Part shown: positions 9,201 to 16,276 of the stretch, piece after piece
How positions within the stretch are numbered: the first letter of the stretch is position 1
How the letters are laid out: every line of letters begins with the position of its first letter
NCBI GenBank assembly: GCA_022014155.1
Contig: JAKLLS010000029.1
Coordinates: forward strand, 1 to 32,109
Length of the DNA stretch: 32,109 nucleotides
Direction of reading: 5' to 3'
Origin: Marinobacter sp.
GTDB lineage: Bacteria > Pseudomonadota > Gammaproteobacteria > Pseudomonadales > Oleiphilaceae
Notes under the pieces: model-generated
What the model saw: the letters and a program-made list of their open reading frames with translations, nothing else
Told to the model about the DNA's origin: nothing
Database searches by the model: none
Position numbers and translations under genes: made by a program

Positions 9201-10550
9201 ATGAAATTACCAAACGGTAACCCAACACCACCGCCTTCCGGCGAACAAACCAGATTGCCCGCAAGCGGAGCCGCCAGGGACCCGCAACTGCCGGCTTCCA
9301 CAACGGTTTCGGCCCGGCAGCAACTGGACCAGTTACAGCTCGCCAACCGGGAAGTTGCCCTGGCCCGTGTCGCAGCAGTACTTAACCGGCAACAGGGTGC
9401 CGCACAGCAATTAGCGCTGGACGTGCGGGGGCGCAGTCTGACCGTTCAGGCCGCCATCGGTGACACCACTCTGGAGACCGGTGACTGGGTTAAGGTCATG
9501 CGCGCCGGCAATGAGCTGCAACTGATGGGAAAACTGGCGCAGACGCAAGAAGCCGGCATTGCCCGTGCGCTGGCACAGCGGCTGCCATGGCAACAAAGCA
9601 TTGAGGGTGGGCTGGCACGCATGCTCTCGGCCCTGGCCCAAGGCGTCCGGCAGGAGCCGGCCGGGACGACATTACCATCCGCACAGGCACCTCAACCGTT
9701 AGCACCGTCTGTGCGCCAGGCAATCGAGCAGCTGGTTAATCGCCTGCCGGGCACGACCAGCCTTGCCACCTCCGGCAGTGCGACCGAGGCGGGGCAACAG
9801 GTGCGCCAGTGGATCGCGGAAAGCGGCCTGTTTGCCGAAGCACGACTCGCCCAGAGTCGGGAGCCCACGCTACCAGACCTGAAGCTGGCCCTCGGGCGCG
9901 TCATAACCGCCCTGCTCAGCCAGCAAGGAAGCGGCCCGGAACAGTTCAACCGACTGACGCCGCTTGCCACCCCGGAGTTGGTCCAGGCCCCCCTGCAATT
10001 TCCCAATATTCTGACGCCTCCGGCACCGCAGGGCTCTACCGAGCCTCCCACCGTGGGCCAGATGCTGCGCTTGCTCGCCGGCATGCTCAACCGGATTACC
10101 GTCAACCAGCTTCACAGCCAGGTGCTGTCGGCTCGCACCACGGCAGACACACCGGCACCGGTCTCTACCCTGCTCCTGGAGCTGCCCTGGGTGACGCCCC
10201 AGAACGAACCGAGGGTTGCCCAGTTACGCATCGAACACGAAAACCCGGAAACCGACTCTGCCGGCAAACAACGTACGGCGGGTATCGCCGAGTGGCGGCT
10301 TTCACTGGCGATGGATCTGGATGACGCCGGCCCGGTGCACTTTGACGTGGCCCTGCGACAAGAACAGGTTTCCGCCCGGGTCTGGGCGGAAAAGCAAAGC
10401 ACACTCAGACAGGTCCAGCAGGAACTACCAATGCTGTATCAAAGCCTGTCTGAATTGGGGCTGGAGGTCACGGACCTGGACTGCCGCAGGGGCAGCCCCC
10501 AGGGTGCGACCACACGACTGGAACATCGACTGGTGGACACTAAAGCATGA
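9201..10550 (+). CDS. FliK-like flagellar hook-length control protein
   Basis: The protein has 449 residues. The N-terminal two thirds are low in complexity and rich in Q, A, P and L. The C-terminal region (about residues 340-440) matches the FliK C-terminal domain, with WRLSLAMDLDDAGPVHFDVAL, then VRVWAEK-type strands and LGLEVTDLDCRRG. FliK-type proteins measure hook length and trigger the FlhB substrate switch. Neither start has a good ribosome site: ATG at 9201 is chosen, and TTG at 9177 would add eight residues. Its stop overlaps the next gene (an FlhB C-terminal homologue) by four bases, so the two are coupled. In Pseudomonas-type genomes the standard fliK lies near fliL/fliM, so this may be a second FliK; the window cannot show the other copy. 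Confidence 0.82.
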   Translation: MKLPNGNPTPPPSGEQTRLPASGAARDPQLPASTTVSARQQLDQLQLANREVALARVAAVLNRQQGAAQQLALDVRGRSLTVQAAIGDTTLETGDWVKVMRAGNELQLMGKLAQTQEAGIARALAQRLPWQQSIEGGLARMLSALAQGVRQEPAGTTLPSAQAPQPLAPSVRQAIEQLVNRLPGTTSLATSGSATEAGQQVRQWIAESGLFAEARLAQSREPTLPDLKLALGRVITALLSQQGSGPEQFNRLTPLATPELVQAPLQFPNILTPPAPQGSTEPPTVGQMLRLLAGMLNRITVNQLHSQVLSARTTADTPAPVSTLLLELPWVTPQNEPRVAQLRIEHENPETDSAGKQRTAGIAEWRLSLAMDLDDAGPVHFDVALRQEQVSARVWAEKQSTLRQVQQELPMLYQSLSELGLEVTDLDCRRGSPQGATTRLEHRLVDTKA

Positions 10551-10834
10551 AGCAAGGCGACCAACATTCATCTCCAGCCGCCGTGGCGTTGAAGTATGAT
10601 GGCAAAAAAGCGCCCACCATTGCGGCGACCGGCACCCATGAGCTGGCCGAAGAAATCATTCGCATTGCCAGGGAGCATAACGTTCCGCTCTATGAGAACC
10701 CCGAGCTGGCCAGCATACTGGCACGACTGGAACTGAATGAGGAAATTCCGGAAACCCTGTATCAGATAATTGCGGAAATCCTCGCCTTTGCCTTCAACCT
10801 GCAGGGTAGAACACCGGAAGATGCTGGCAAGTAA
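10547..10834 (+). CDS. stand-alone FlhB C-terminal-domain homologue (FlhX-like)
   Basis: The protein has 95 residues and aligns with the part of FlhB after the autocleavage site. AAVALKYDGKKAPTIAATG parallels YAVALKYDQK...APIVVAKG of the full FlhB in this window, and the EIPETLYQIIAEILAFAFNL tail matches the FlhB C-terminus. The NPTH cleavage tetrapeptide is absent, so the protein begins almost exactly where cleaved FlhB-C would. There are no membrane segments. Small proteins of this type (called FlhX in some bacteria) can replace FlhB-C in export-switch function. It is translationally coupled to the FliK-like gene, which suggests that the two act together on substrate switching. The role here is inference. 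Confidence 0.85.
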   Translation: MKQGDQHSSPAAVALKYDGKKAPTIAATGTHELAEEIIRIAREHNVPLYENPELASILARLELNEEIPETLYQIIAEILAFAFNLQGRTPEDAGK

Positions 10835-10867
10835 ACGGAACCCTCATAGCCCTGGACGCCCCCCGCT

Positions 10868-11260
10868 TCATGCGGCCTGCCGTTTTCTCAATGCGGAAAC
10901 CAGCTCGGCTTCGGGACGGGAAATGCCACAAGTGTTCATAAGATCGTCGATATCCGCACCGAGATCAACCAGTCTTGAGGCTTCATCATAGGATATTCGC
11001 AGAGGATCGTTCTGACGCATCTCGTCCAGGGTGCTACGAAGCTCGTGCAACTGGCGTTCGCACGTTACGAGACGCTGCCCAACCCCCATACTGCCGCTGG
11101 CCGTGGCATGGAGTTCCCGCCCGAGGGTGTCACACCGCTCTTTAAGTCGATTGCGGAGCTGGCGAATCTCGCGACCTTGCAAAATCGCATGCACGGCCAC
11201 CAGACCAAAGGCGACCGTCGTCAACAACCACGGGATCAGGGAAGAGTATTCTGCAAACAT
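10868..11260 (-). CDS. DUF2802-family membrane-anchored protein
   Basis: The protein has 130 residues. An N-terminal membrane segment (about 8-26) is followed by a coiled-coil-like region (about 28-85). A conserved C-terminal segment contains EASRLVDLGADIDDLMNTCGISRPEAELVSAL, which resembles the DUF2802 helix-turn-helix-like tail. Members commonly sit beside cheW at the end of Pseudomonas-type chemotaxis clusters, as here (74 bases after cheW, same strand). The function is unknown. Topology suggests a cytoplasmic domain tethered to the inner membrane. The gene ends 33 bases from the convergent FlhX-like gene. Confidence 0.75.
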   Translation of the reverse strand: MFAEYSSLIPWLLTTVAFGLVAVHAILQGREIRQLRNRLKERCDTLGRELHATASGSMGVGQRLVTCERQLHELRSTLDEMRQNDPLRISYDEASRLVDLGADIDDLMNTCGISRPEAELVSALRKRQAA

Positions 11261-11334
11261 GATGAACGTCCTCAGCTCGGTAGAACCACCGGGGCGTCCA
11301 TCACGTCAGCCTGCACCAGAAACTATGTCCGGTA

Positions 11335-11823
11335 TTACAGTGACGCTATTTCCGCCCACTCGTGGTCAGACAACATCTTGTCGAACTCGACCAGTATGAT
11401 CAGTTCGCCATCCTTATTGCACACGCCCTGGATAAACTTGGCACTTTCCTCGTTACCCACGTTCGGTGCGGTTTCAATTTCGCTGGCTTTCAGGTACACC
11501 ACCTCGGCGACGGAATCCACCAGGATACCCATCACCTGATTCGCCGACTCCATCACCACGATCCGCGTTGCGTCGGTCACTTCCGACTCTGCCAGACCGA
11601 AGCGACGCCGAGTATCGATCACCGTAACCACATTGCCCCGCAGGTTAATGATGCCGAGAACATAGTCCGGCGCACCCGGAACCGGCGCAATTTCGGTGTA
11701 TCTCAACACTTCCTGGATCTGCATGACATTCAGACCGTAGGTCTCGTCATCCAGACGGAAGGTCACGTACTGCAGTACCTGATCGTCCTGGGTCTGATTT
11801 TGCTGTCCGCTTGGGGCTGCCAT
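11335..11823 (-). CDS. cheW: chemotaxis scaffold protein CheW
   Basis: The protein has 162 residues and one CheW domain: QYVTFRLDDETYGLNVMQIQEVLRY at the start, then the INLRGNVVTVIDTRRRFGL strand-turn segment, and VVDSVAEVV-type strands later. CheW links chemoreceptors to CheA in the polar array. The ATG at 11823 (MAAPSG) has AGGAG nine bases upstream. A longer reading to 11925 would run through the intergenic hairpin region and is not supported. It lies 129 bases downstream of parP, with a hairpin and a sigma-54-like site between them, so it may have its own promoter. Confidence 0.94.
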   Translation of the reverse strand: MAAPSGQQNQTQDDQVLQYVTFRLDDETYGLNVMQIQEVLRYTEIAPVPGAPDYVLGIINLRGNVVTVIDTRRRFGLAESEVTDATRIVVMESANQVMGILVDSVAEVVYLKASEIETAPNVGNEESAKFIQGVCNKDGELIILVEFDKMLSDHEWAEIASL

Positions 11824-11884
11824 AGCGTTGAATCTCCTATTGGGCTGCCCGGCGGGCAACCTGATCGTCAAAAAATCATCATCA

Positions 11885-11910
11885 GTGCCCAATACTATAA
11901 TTAAGGGCAC
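11885..11910 (-). promoter_or_regulatory. second inverted repeat in the parP-cheW gap
   Basis: GTGCCC (11885-11890) and GGGCAC (11905-11910) form a perfect six-base inverted repeat around a 14-base AT-rich centre. It directly abuts the larger palindrome at 11911-11935. It could be a protein-binding site or part of a compound hairpin; the sequence alone does not decide. Confidence 0.3.
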
Positions 11911-11921
11911 AAACCGTGCCA
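11906..11921 (-). promoter_or_regulatory. candidate sigma-54 promoter for cheW
   Basis: On the minus strand the sequence reads TGGCAC, five bases, then GTGC. The -24 hexamer is perfect and the invariant GG and GC are at the correct spacing, but the -12 element has G instead of the first T of TTGC. A start would fall about 70 bases before the cheW ATG. It overlaps a nine-base palindrome, so the match may be incidental. Confidence 0.4.
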
Positions 11922-11935
11922 GCACAGCACGGTTT
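11911..11935 (-). terminator. hairpin downstream of parP
   Basis: AAACCGTGC and GCACGGTTT form a perfect nine-base stem with a seven-base loop, starting 18 bases after the parP stop. A short UUU within the stem is followed by GUGCCCUUAAUU, so there is no strong U-tract. It probably ends or attenuates the parC-parP transcript; it could instead be an operator. Confidence 0.45.
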
Positions 11936-11952
11936 CATTCAGTAACCGCTTA

Positions 11953-12642
11953 TTAACTCAGATCCAGGTGATGCTCGCGCTCTGCCCGGACCAACAGATT
12001 GGCCATGGTGCGCACATCAATCAGGGCGCACATGTGGTTAACCACGGTCCCCGCCAACCAGGGTCGCTTGCTGCGAGCCGTGCGCCAACGCACCTCGTCC
12101 GGCTTCAGCGTGAACGACTGGGCAACGTCATCACAAGCCAGGCCCCAGTCGCTGTTATCCAAGCGGATGACAAAGCGGTAGCTATCACGGGCATCGGCGG
12201 GCGCTCGCCCGGCCATGATCCACTCCGCGGTATCCACCACCCGCAGATTGTGATCGCGATCCACGCGAATCCCCATGTACCAACGCGGACTGCCTGGGAT
12301 GGGCTTGATGCTCTCCTCAATCCGATGTATCGCACCCAGCAATATCAACGGCACCGCCAATTGCAGGCCTGCCACGGTAAAGATCAGGCACTCGAATGGC
12401 TGCTCGGACCACTCCGGGCGGGATGGCGGCGAAGCCGGCTCGGGTTCAGGTTCAGGCTCGGGCGCCAGTTGCTGCTCGACGACCGGCTCAGGTTCCGGTT
12501 CCGGTTCCGGCTCGGGACTCACTTCGACAACAGCCACTTCTTCTTTCTGCGCGGTATCAGTCGCAGTATGCAAAAGATCGTCAAGATAACTGGCAATCGC
12601 GCTGGCGGGGTCCGCCAGCTTTGTCAATTTATCGTCAGCCAT
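11953..12642 (-). CDS. parP: CheW-domain array-localisation protein ParP
   Basis: The protein has 229 residues. The N-terminal 40 residues contain an ASYLDDLL helix. Residues 43-70 are almost pure Pro-Glu repeats. A CheW-like domain follows from about residue 82 (FECLIFTVAGLQLAVPLILLGAI...). Together with the ParA-like ATPase just upstream, this matches the ParC/ParP pair of Vibrio, where ParP couples ParC to CheA and keeps arrays at the cell pole. In this order (cheB, stator genes, parC, parP, cheW) it is the orthologous position. The ATG at 12642 has GGGAG upstream and overlaps the parC stop by eight bases. ParP identity is from domain layout and context. Confidence 0.8.
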   Translation of the reverse strand: MADDKLTKLADPASAIASYLDDLLHTATDTAQKEEVAVVEVSPEPEPEPEPEPVVEQQLAPEPEPEPEPASPPSRPEWSEQPFECLIFTVAGLQLAVPLILLGAIHRIEESIKPIPGSPRWYMGIRVDRDHNLRVVDTAEWIMAGRAPADARDSYRFVIRLDNSDWGLACDDVAQSFTLKPDEVRWRTARSKRPWLAGTVVNHMCALIDVRTMANLLVRAEREHHLDLS

Positions 12643-13432
12643 GCTTACGCTCCCGATCCGCACCGGTGCGTGCCAACAAGTCATTCAGCAGGTGAGTGTA
12701 TGCCCTGACGCCGTGGGTACCGGAATCCAGGGAGGACGGCACCACCCCACCCTGACTGGCGTCCCGAAACTTGGTATCCACGGGTACGGCAAACCGCCAC
12801 AGCGTATCCGGATAGGTCTTACGCAACAGGTTCAGACTCTTGGTGGACGCCTGGGTACGCCGATCAAACATGGTAGGAACGATGGTATAGGCCAGTTCGT
12901 TTTTCTGGGATTTCATGATCATTTGAAGGGTATGCAGCATTCGCTCAAGCCCCTTGATCGCAAGGAACTCAGTTTGCACCGGAATAATCAGGTGTTGGGC
13001 AGCCGCCAGTGCGTTCACCATAAGTACCCCCAGCGATGGGGTGTTATCGAGAATCACGTAATCAAAGTCATCCCACAGCTGCGCCAGCGCCCGGGAAATA
13101 ATCAGCCCCATGCCTTCCACGCCAACCATGCGACGCTCCAACGTCGCCAGGGCGGTGCTGGCGGGGAGCAATGATACGCCCTTGCAGCTGGTCTCCGTAA
13201 TCAGCTGGGCCGGCAGTCCATCCGGCACCTTGCCCTGATGCTGAAACAGGTTGAAGACACTCAGGGCAATGGTATCGGGATCGTAACCGAACCAACTGGT
13301 CAGCGACCCATGGGGGTCCAGATCCACCACGAGAACCCGCTTGCCACGCTCGGCCAACAGCCCGGCCAGTGTCACCACCGAGGTGGTTTTTCCGACACCG
13401 CCTTTTTGATTGGCTACGGCCCAGATTCGCAC
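12635..13432 (-). CDS. parC: ParA-like ATPase of the chemotaxis cluster (ParC)
   Basis: The protein has 265 residues. It has the deviant Walker A of the ParA/MinD family, NQKGGVGKTT at the N-terminus, a conserved DLDPHGSLT segment, and YVILDNTPSLG as the Walker B-like strand. No DNA-binding N-terminal extension is present, which fits the ParC type that positions protein arrays, not plasmids. The start is GTG with GGAGAG upstream; an ATG is not available near it. It is not the DNA gyrase-family topoisomerase IV subunit that shares the symbol parC. A close sigma-28 promoter match lies about 50 bases upstream. Confidence 0.85.
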   Translation of the reverse strand: MRIWAVANQKGGVGKTTSVVTLAGLLAERGKRVLVVDLDPHGSLTSWFGYDPDTIALSVFNLFQHQGKVPDGLPAQLITETSCKGVSLLPASTALATLERRMVGVEGMGLIISRALAQLWDDFDYVILDNTPSLGVLMVNALAAAQHLIIPVQTEFLAIKGLERMLHTLQMIMKSQKNELAYTIVPTMFDRRTQASTKSLNLLRKTYPDTLWRFAVPVDTKFRDASQGGVVPSSLDSGTHGVRAYTHLLNDLLARTGADRERKHG

Positions 13433-13482
13433 GTTATGCTCTCCACTTGTCTATCCCCAGAATTCCGGCATCGCACCAGATA

Positions 13483-13509
13483 CTATCGGCAGCGAACCGC
13501 TCAACTTGA
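13483..13509 (-). promoter_or_regulatory. sigma-28 (FliA-type) promoter for parC-parP
   Basis: On the minus strand TCAAGTTG is followed by exactly 11 bases and GCCGATAG. Against the enterobacterial consensus TAAAGTTT-N11-GCCGATAA this is 6 of 8 and 7 of 8 matches at ideal spacing. It lies in the 109-base gap between motD and parC; transcription would start about 40 bases before the GTG of parC. It implies that fliA, in the same cluster, controls parC-parP. Confidence 0.7.
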
Positions 13510-13541
13510 ACGTCATCGGCAAGGATTTGCCGCGACAGGCG

Positions 13542-14324
13542 TCACCGCATCGCACCGCGAATACTCGCATCACGGGAAATCAGGAGCACAACTCGCCGGT
13601 TACGGCGCCGGCCTTCCTCGGTATCATTCCGGGCAACTGGTTGGTGCGCGCCGTAACCTACCGCGGCCAGACGCTCGGGCTCCACACCTTCCATGGTGAG
13701 CATACGCACCACCGCCGCCGCTCTGGAAGCTGACAATTCCCAGTTGGAAGGATAGGCGTTGGTCCGGATCGGGCGGTTATCGGTGAAACCTTCAACCTTG
13801 ACGGCGTTATCCCGGTCACGCAGAACTCCCGCAATCTTTTCCACCACAGCAAAACCATCATAGTGGGGTTCTGCGGAGCCACTACTGAACAACAAACTGT
13901 CCGGAAGGTTCAGTTCCAGCCAGTGCTCGCTACTCTCCAGCGTAACGACGCCCTGGTTGATCAACTCATCAAACTCCAGGGCCAGCTGATCAGCCATGGC
14001 CCGCAGGGCCTCGGTTCTGCCTTCTTCACTGATTTCCGGATTGCGAGGCGCTTCGGTAACTGCCGGCGCAATAACATCCTCGGACTGCGCTGTGCCAGAC
14101 CGCAGGGGCTGGTCGCCTAGCTCAATGGGCTGGATGGAACGTTGCGGGGCATTGAAAACGCCTGTCAGGGTTTCCGACAGTACTTTGTACTTGCCTTCAT
14201 TGACCGACGAAACCGAATACATCACCACAAAAAAAGCGAACAGCAGGGTAATGAAATCGGCATAGGAAACCAGCCAGCGTTCCTTGTTATGAAGATCGTC
14301 CTGAGGTTGCCTACGACGCCGCAT
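13542..14324 (-). CDS. motD: flagellar stator protein MotD
   Basis: The protein has 260 residues. A basic start is followed by one membrane segment with the proton-channel motif SYADFITLLFAFF; the aspartate at residue 23 is the critical residue of MotB-type stators. An OmpA-like peptidoglycan-binding domain follows at about residues 135-250, with GFTDNRPI...NWELSASRA and NRRVVLLI. MotD pairs with MotC to form a peptidoglycan-anchored torque unit. The order motC-motD after cheB is the Pseudomonas arrangement. RBS-like AGGCGG precedes the ATG, and the gap to motC is 15 bases. Confidence 0.93.
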   Translation of the reverse strand: MRRRRQPQDDLHNKERWLVSYADFITLLFAFFVVMYSVSSVNEGKYKVLSETLTGVFNAPQRSIQPIELGDQPLRSGTAQSEDVIAPAVTEAPRNPEISEEGRTEALRAMADQLALEFDELINQGVVTLESSEHWLELNLPDSLLFSSGSAEPHYDGFAVVEKIAGVLRDRDNAVKVEGFTDNRPIRTNAYPSNWELSASRAAAVVRMLTMEGVEPERLAAVGYGAHQPVARNDTEEGRRRNRRVVLLISRDASIRGAMR

Positions 14325-14339
14325 ATAACCGCCTGAATA

Positions 14340-15080
14340 TCACTGCAGAAAGCCCCGCAGCCGTAATTCAATGGATTTGGGGTTCTCCCCTTCGGCGACG
14401 GCGATGATGCCGTCGATCATCATATCTTCGTATCGGGTGCGCTCCCGGACAATGCCACGCAACTTGTTGGCAACCGGGAAAAACAACAGGTTCGCCAATG
14501 CCACACCGTAGATGGTGGCTACGAACGCTGTCGCGATACCGCTGCCGAGAGACTGGGGGTCTTCGAGGTTGGTCATCACCTGAATCAGCCCCATCACAGC
14601 CCCAATGATACCGATGGTCGGAGAGTAGCCGCCCATGGCTTCATAAACCCGCGCCGATTCCAGGTCACGCTGTTCGCGGGAATCCAGGTCCACTTCCATG
14701 ATGCTGCGGATTGTTTCGGTCTCGGCACCATCAACCAGCAACTGGAGCCCCTTGCGGGCGAATCGTTCCGGCTCCTTTTCAGCCAGCCCTTCGAGCCCGA
14801 GAAGACCCTGTTTCCGGGCCTTGACGCTCCAGTCGATGACCTTGCCAATGCCATCTTCCAGGCTGACATAAGGCGGCACGAATACCCAGCGAGCCTGGAT
14901 ACAGGCTCTTTTAAGTAGCGGCCAGGACGTTTGCAGAATGGTCGCAGCCAGGGTGCCGCCAATAACAATCAGGGCCGCCGGACCATTAAACAATGAACTG
15001 AGGGCCCCGCCTTCCAGCAGGTTCCCCCCCAGAATGGCTACAAAAGCCAGGATGACGCCCAGCAGGCTGAGAATATCCAT
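14340..15080 (-). CDS. motC: flagellar stator protein MotC
   Basis: The protein has 246 residues, a MotA-type subunit with four membrane segments: two near the N-terminus (about 4-20 and 30-50) and two at about 150-170 and 180-200. The paired segment PTIGIIGAVMGLIQVM is typical of the MotA/TolQ/ExbB channel. The cytoplasmic loop is rich in charged residues, as needed for rotor contact. The ATG overlaps the cheB stop by one base (TGATG), so translation is coupled. MotC/MotD is one of two stators in Pseudomonas; whether a MotA/MotB pair also exists cannot be seen here. Confidence 0.93.
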   Translation of the reverse strand: MDILSLLGVILAFVAILGGNLLEGGALSSLFNGPAALIVIGGTLAATILQTSWPLLKRACIQARWVFVPPYVSLEDGIGKVIDWSVKARKQGLLGLEGLAEKEPERFARKGLQLLVDGAETETIRSIMEVDLDSREQRDLESARVYEAMGGYSPTIGIIGAVMGLIQVMTNLEDPQSLGSGIATAFVATIYGVALANLLFFPVANKLRGIVRERTRYEDMMIDGIIAVAEGENPKSIELRLRGFLQ

Positions 15081-16243
15081 CAGCTCACACCCTCGATCAA
15101 CCGGGGACCAATATCATTGAGTGGCAAAACCTCATCCGGTAGCCCTGCCCTGGCGACCGCCATCGGCATGCCGTAGATCACCGATGTTTTTTCGTCCTGG
15201 GACCAGATTACAGATCCACTCTGTTTCATCAGACGACATCCTTCCTTACCATCCGACCCCATGCCTGTGAGAATTATGCCCAGGGTTTTGCCGGGAAAAC
15301 TGCGGGCCAGGGAGCCGAAGGTCACGTCCACACATGGCTTGTAATTGAGACGGTCATCCCCCGGCAGAATTCGCACACGGGCCTGGCCGCTGCGATTCTC
15401 GATCATCATCTGCTGCCCTCCCGGCGCCAACAGCGCCAGGCCGGGTCGGAGTACGTCCCCTTCTTCCGCCTGCCGCACGTCTATGTTGCACAACCGGTTC
15501 AGACGCTCGGCGAACGCTGGCGTAAAACTGGCCGGCATGTGCTGAACCAACACGATCGGCGCAGGGAAGTCAGCCGGTAACGCTGTGAGTACCTGCTGCA
15601 ACGCAACCGGCCCACCTGTGGAGGTGCCGATTGCCACCACACTGTAATGCCTGGCTGGTGACCGACGGGATGGCGGCCTGGGCGCCGCCGTATCGGGAGC
15701 AGGCTCCATCGGAGAGCGGCGTGATGACGCAGACGGTATATCTGGGCGGGAGCGGACTTTTGGTGGCTGCCGATCCTGACGCGGATCGGGTTTTGCTGTT
15801 GGCGCAGGCTGTGGACGTGTCGCGCCTACGGCTTTGCTCCCCGGACGGCTACCAGCAACATCCAGGACCCGATCAACCAGAATTTTCTGCAGCTGACTGG
15901 AATCCCGGGCAATTTCCTCAAAGTTCTTGGGCAGGAAATCGACGGCACCGGCCTCCAGTGCATCGAGGGTTACCCGGGCGCCTTCGTAAGTCAGTGACGA
16001 GAACATCAAAACGGGCACCGGATGGCGCTTCATGATTTCCCGCACAGCAGAAATGCCGTCCATTACCGGCATTTCGTAGTCCATGGTGATAACGTCGGGG
16101 CGCAGCTTCTCAGCCAGTTCCACCCCTTCCCGTCCGTTGGTGGCCACGCCAACAACGTTGATCTGACCGGATGCAGTCAGGATTTCCGTCAGGCGCTTGC
16201 GGAAGAACCCTGAATCATCAACAACCAGGACAGAAACTGTCAT
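15080..16243 (-). CDS. cheB: chemotaxis response regulator methylesterase CheB
   Basis: The protein has 387 residues. An N-terminal receiver domain has the acidic pair D10/D11 and phosphoacceptor D55 (in TMDYEMP). A long Pro/Arg-rich linker spans about 128-198. The C-terminal methylesterase domain has catalytic S208 (GTSTGG), H235 (QHMP) and D331 (GMGSDG). CheB removes methyl groups from receptors and deamidates them, resetting sensitivity. It lies 33 bases after cheA and is coupled to motC. The linker is longer than in E. coli CheB but usual for pseudomonads. Confidence 0.96.
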   Translation of the reverse strand: MTVSVLVVDDSGFFRKRLTEILTASGQINVVGVATNGREGVELAEKLRPDVITMDYEMPVMDGISAVREIMKRHPVPVLMFSSLTYEGARVTLDALEAGAVDFLPKNFEEIARDSSQLQKILVDRVLDVAGSRPGSKAVGATRPQPAPTAKPDPRQDRQPPKVRSRPDIPSASSRRSPMEPAPDTAAPRPPSRRSPARHYSVVAIGTSTGGPVALQQVLTALPADFPAPIVLVQHMPASFTPAFAERLNRLCNIDVRQAEEGDVLRPGLALLAPGGQQMMIENRSGQARVRILPGDDRLNYKPCVDVTFGSLARSFPGKTLGIILTGMGSDGKEGCRLMKQSGSVIWSQDEKTSVIYGMPMAVARAGLPDEVLPLNDIGPRLIEGVS

Positions 16244-16276
16244 CCAATTCTCCTAAACCGAGGCTGTCCGTGGGCC

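Noticed and set aside
10835..10867. Terminator between the convergent FlhX-like and DUF2802 genes.
   Set aside because: Only short stems (CCGC/GCGG, and a distant AAACGG/CCGTTT reaching into coding sequence) were seen, which is too weak to report as a feature.
11824..11925. N-terminal extension of CheW to 11925.
   Set aside because: It would translate through the AT-rich inverted repeat region and gives residues unlike CheW; the ATG at 11823 has a good ribosome site.
12635..13432. ParA-like gene as a plasmid or chromosome partition gene with a nearby parS.
   Set aside because: No ParB gene or parS-like palindrome is present, and the chemotaxis context and neighbouring CheW-domain protein point to the array-positioning ParC type.
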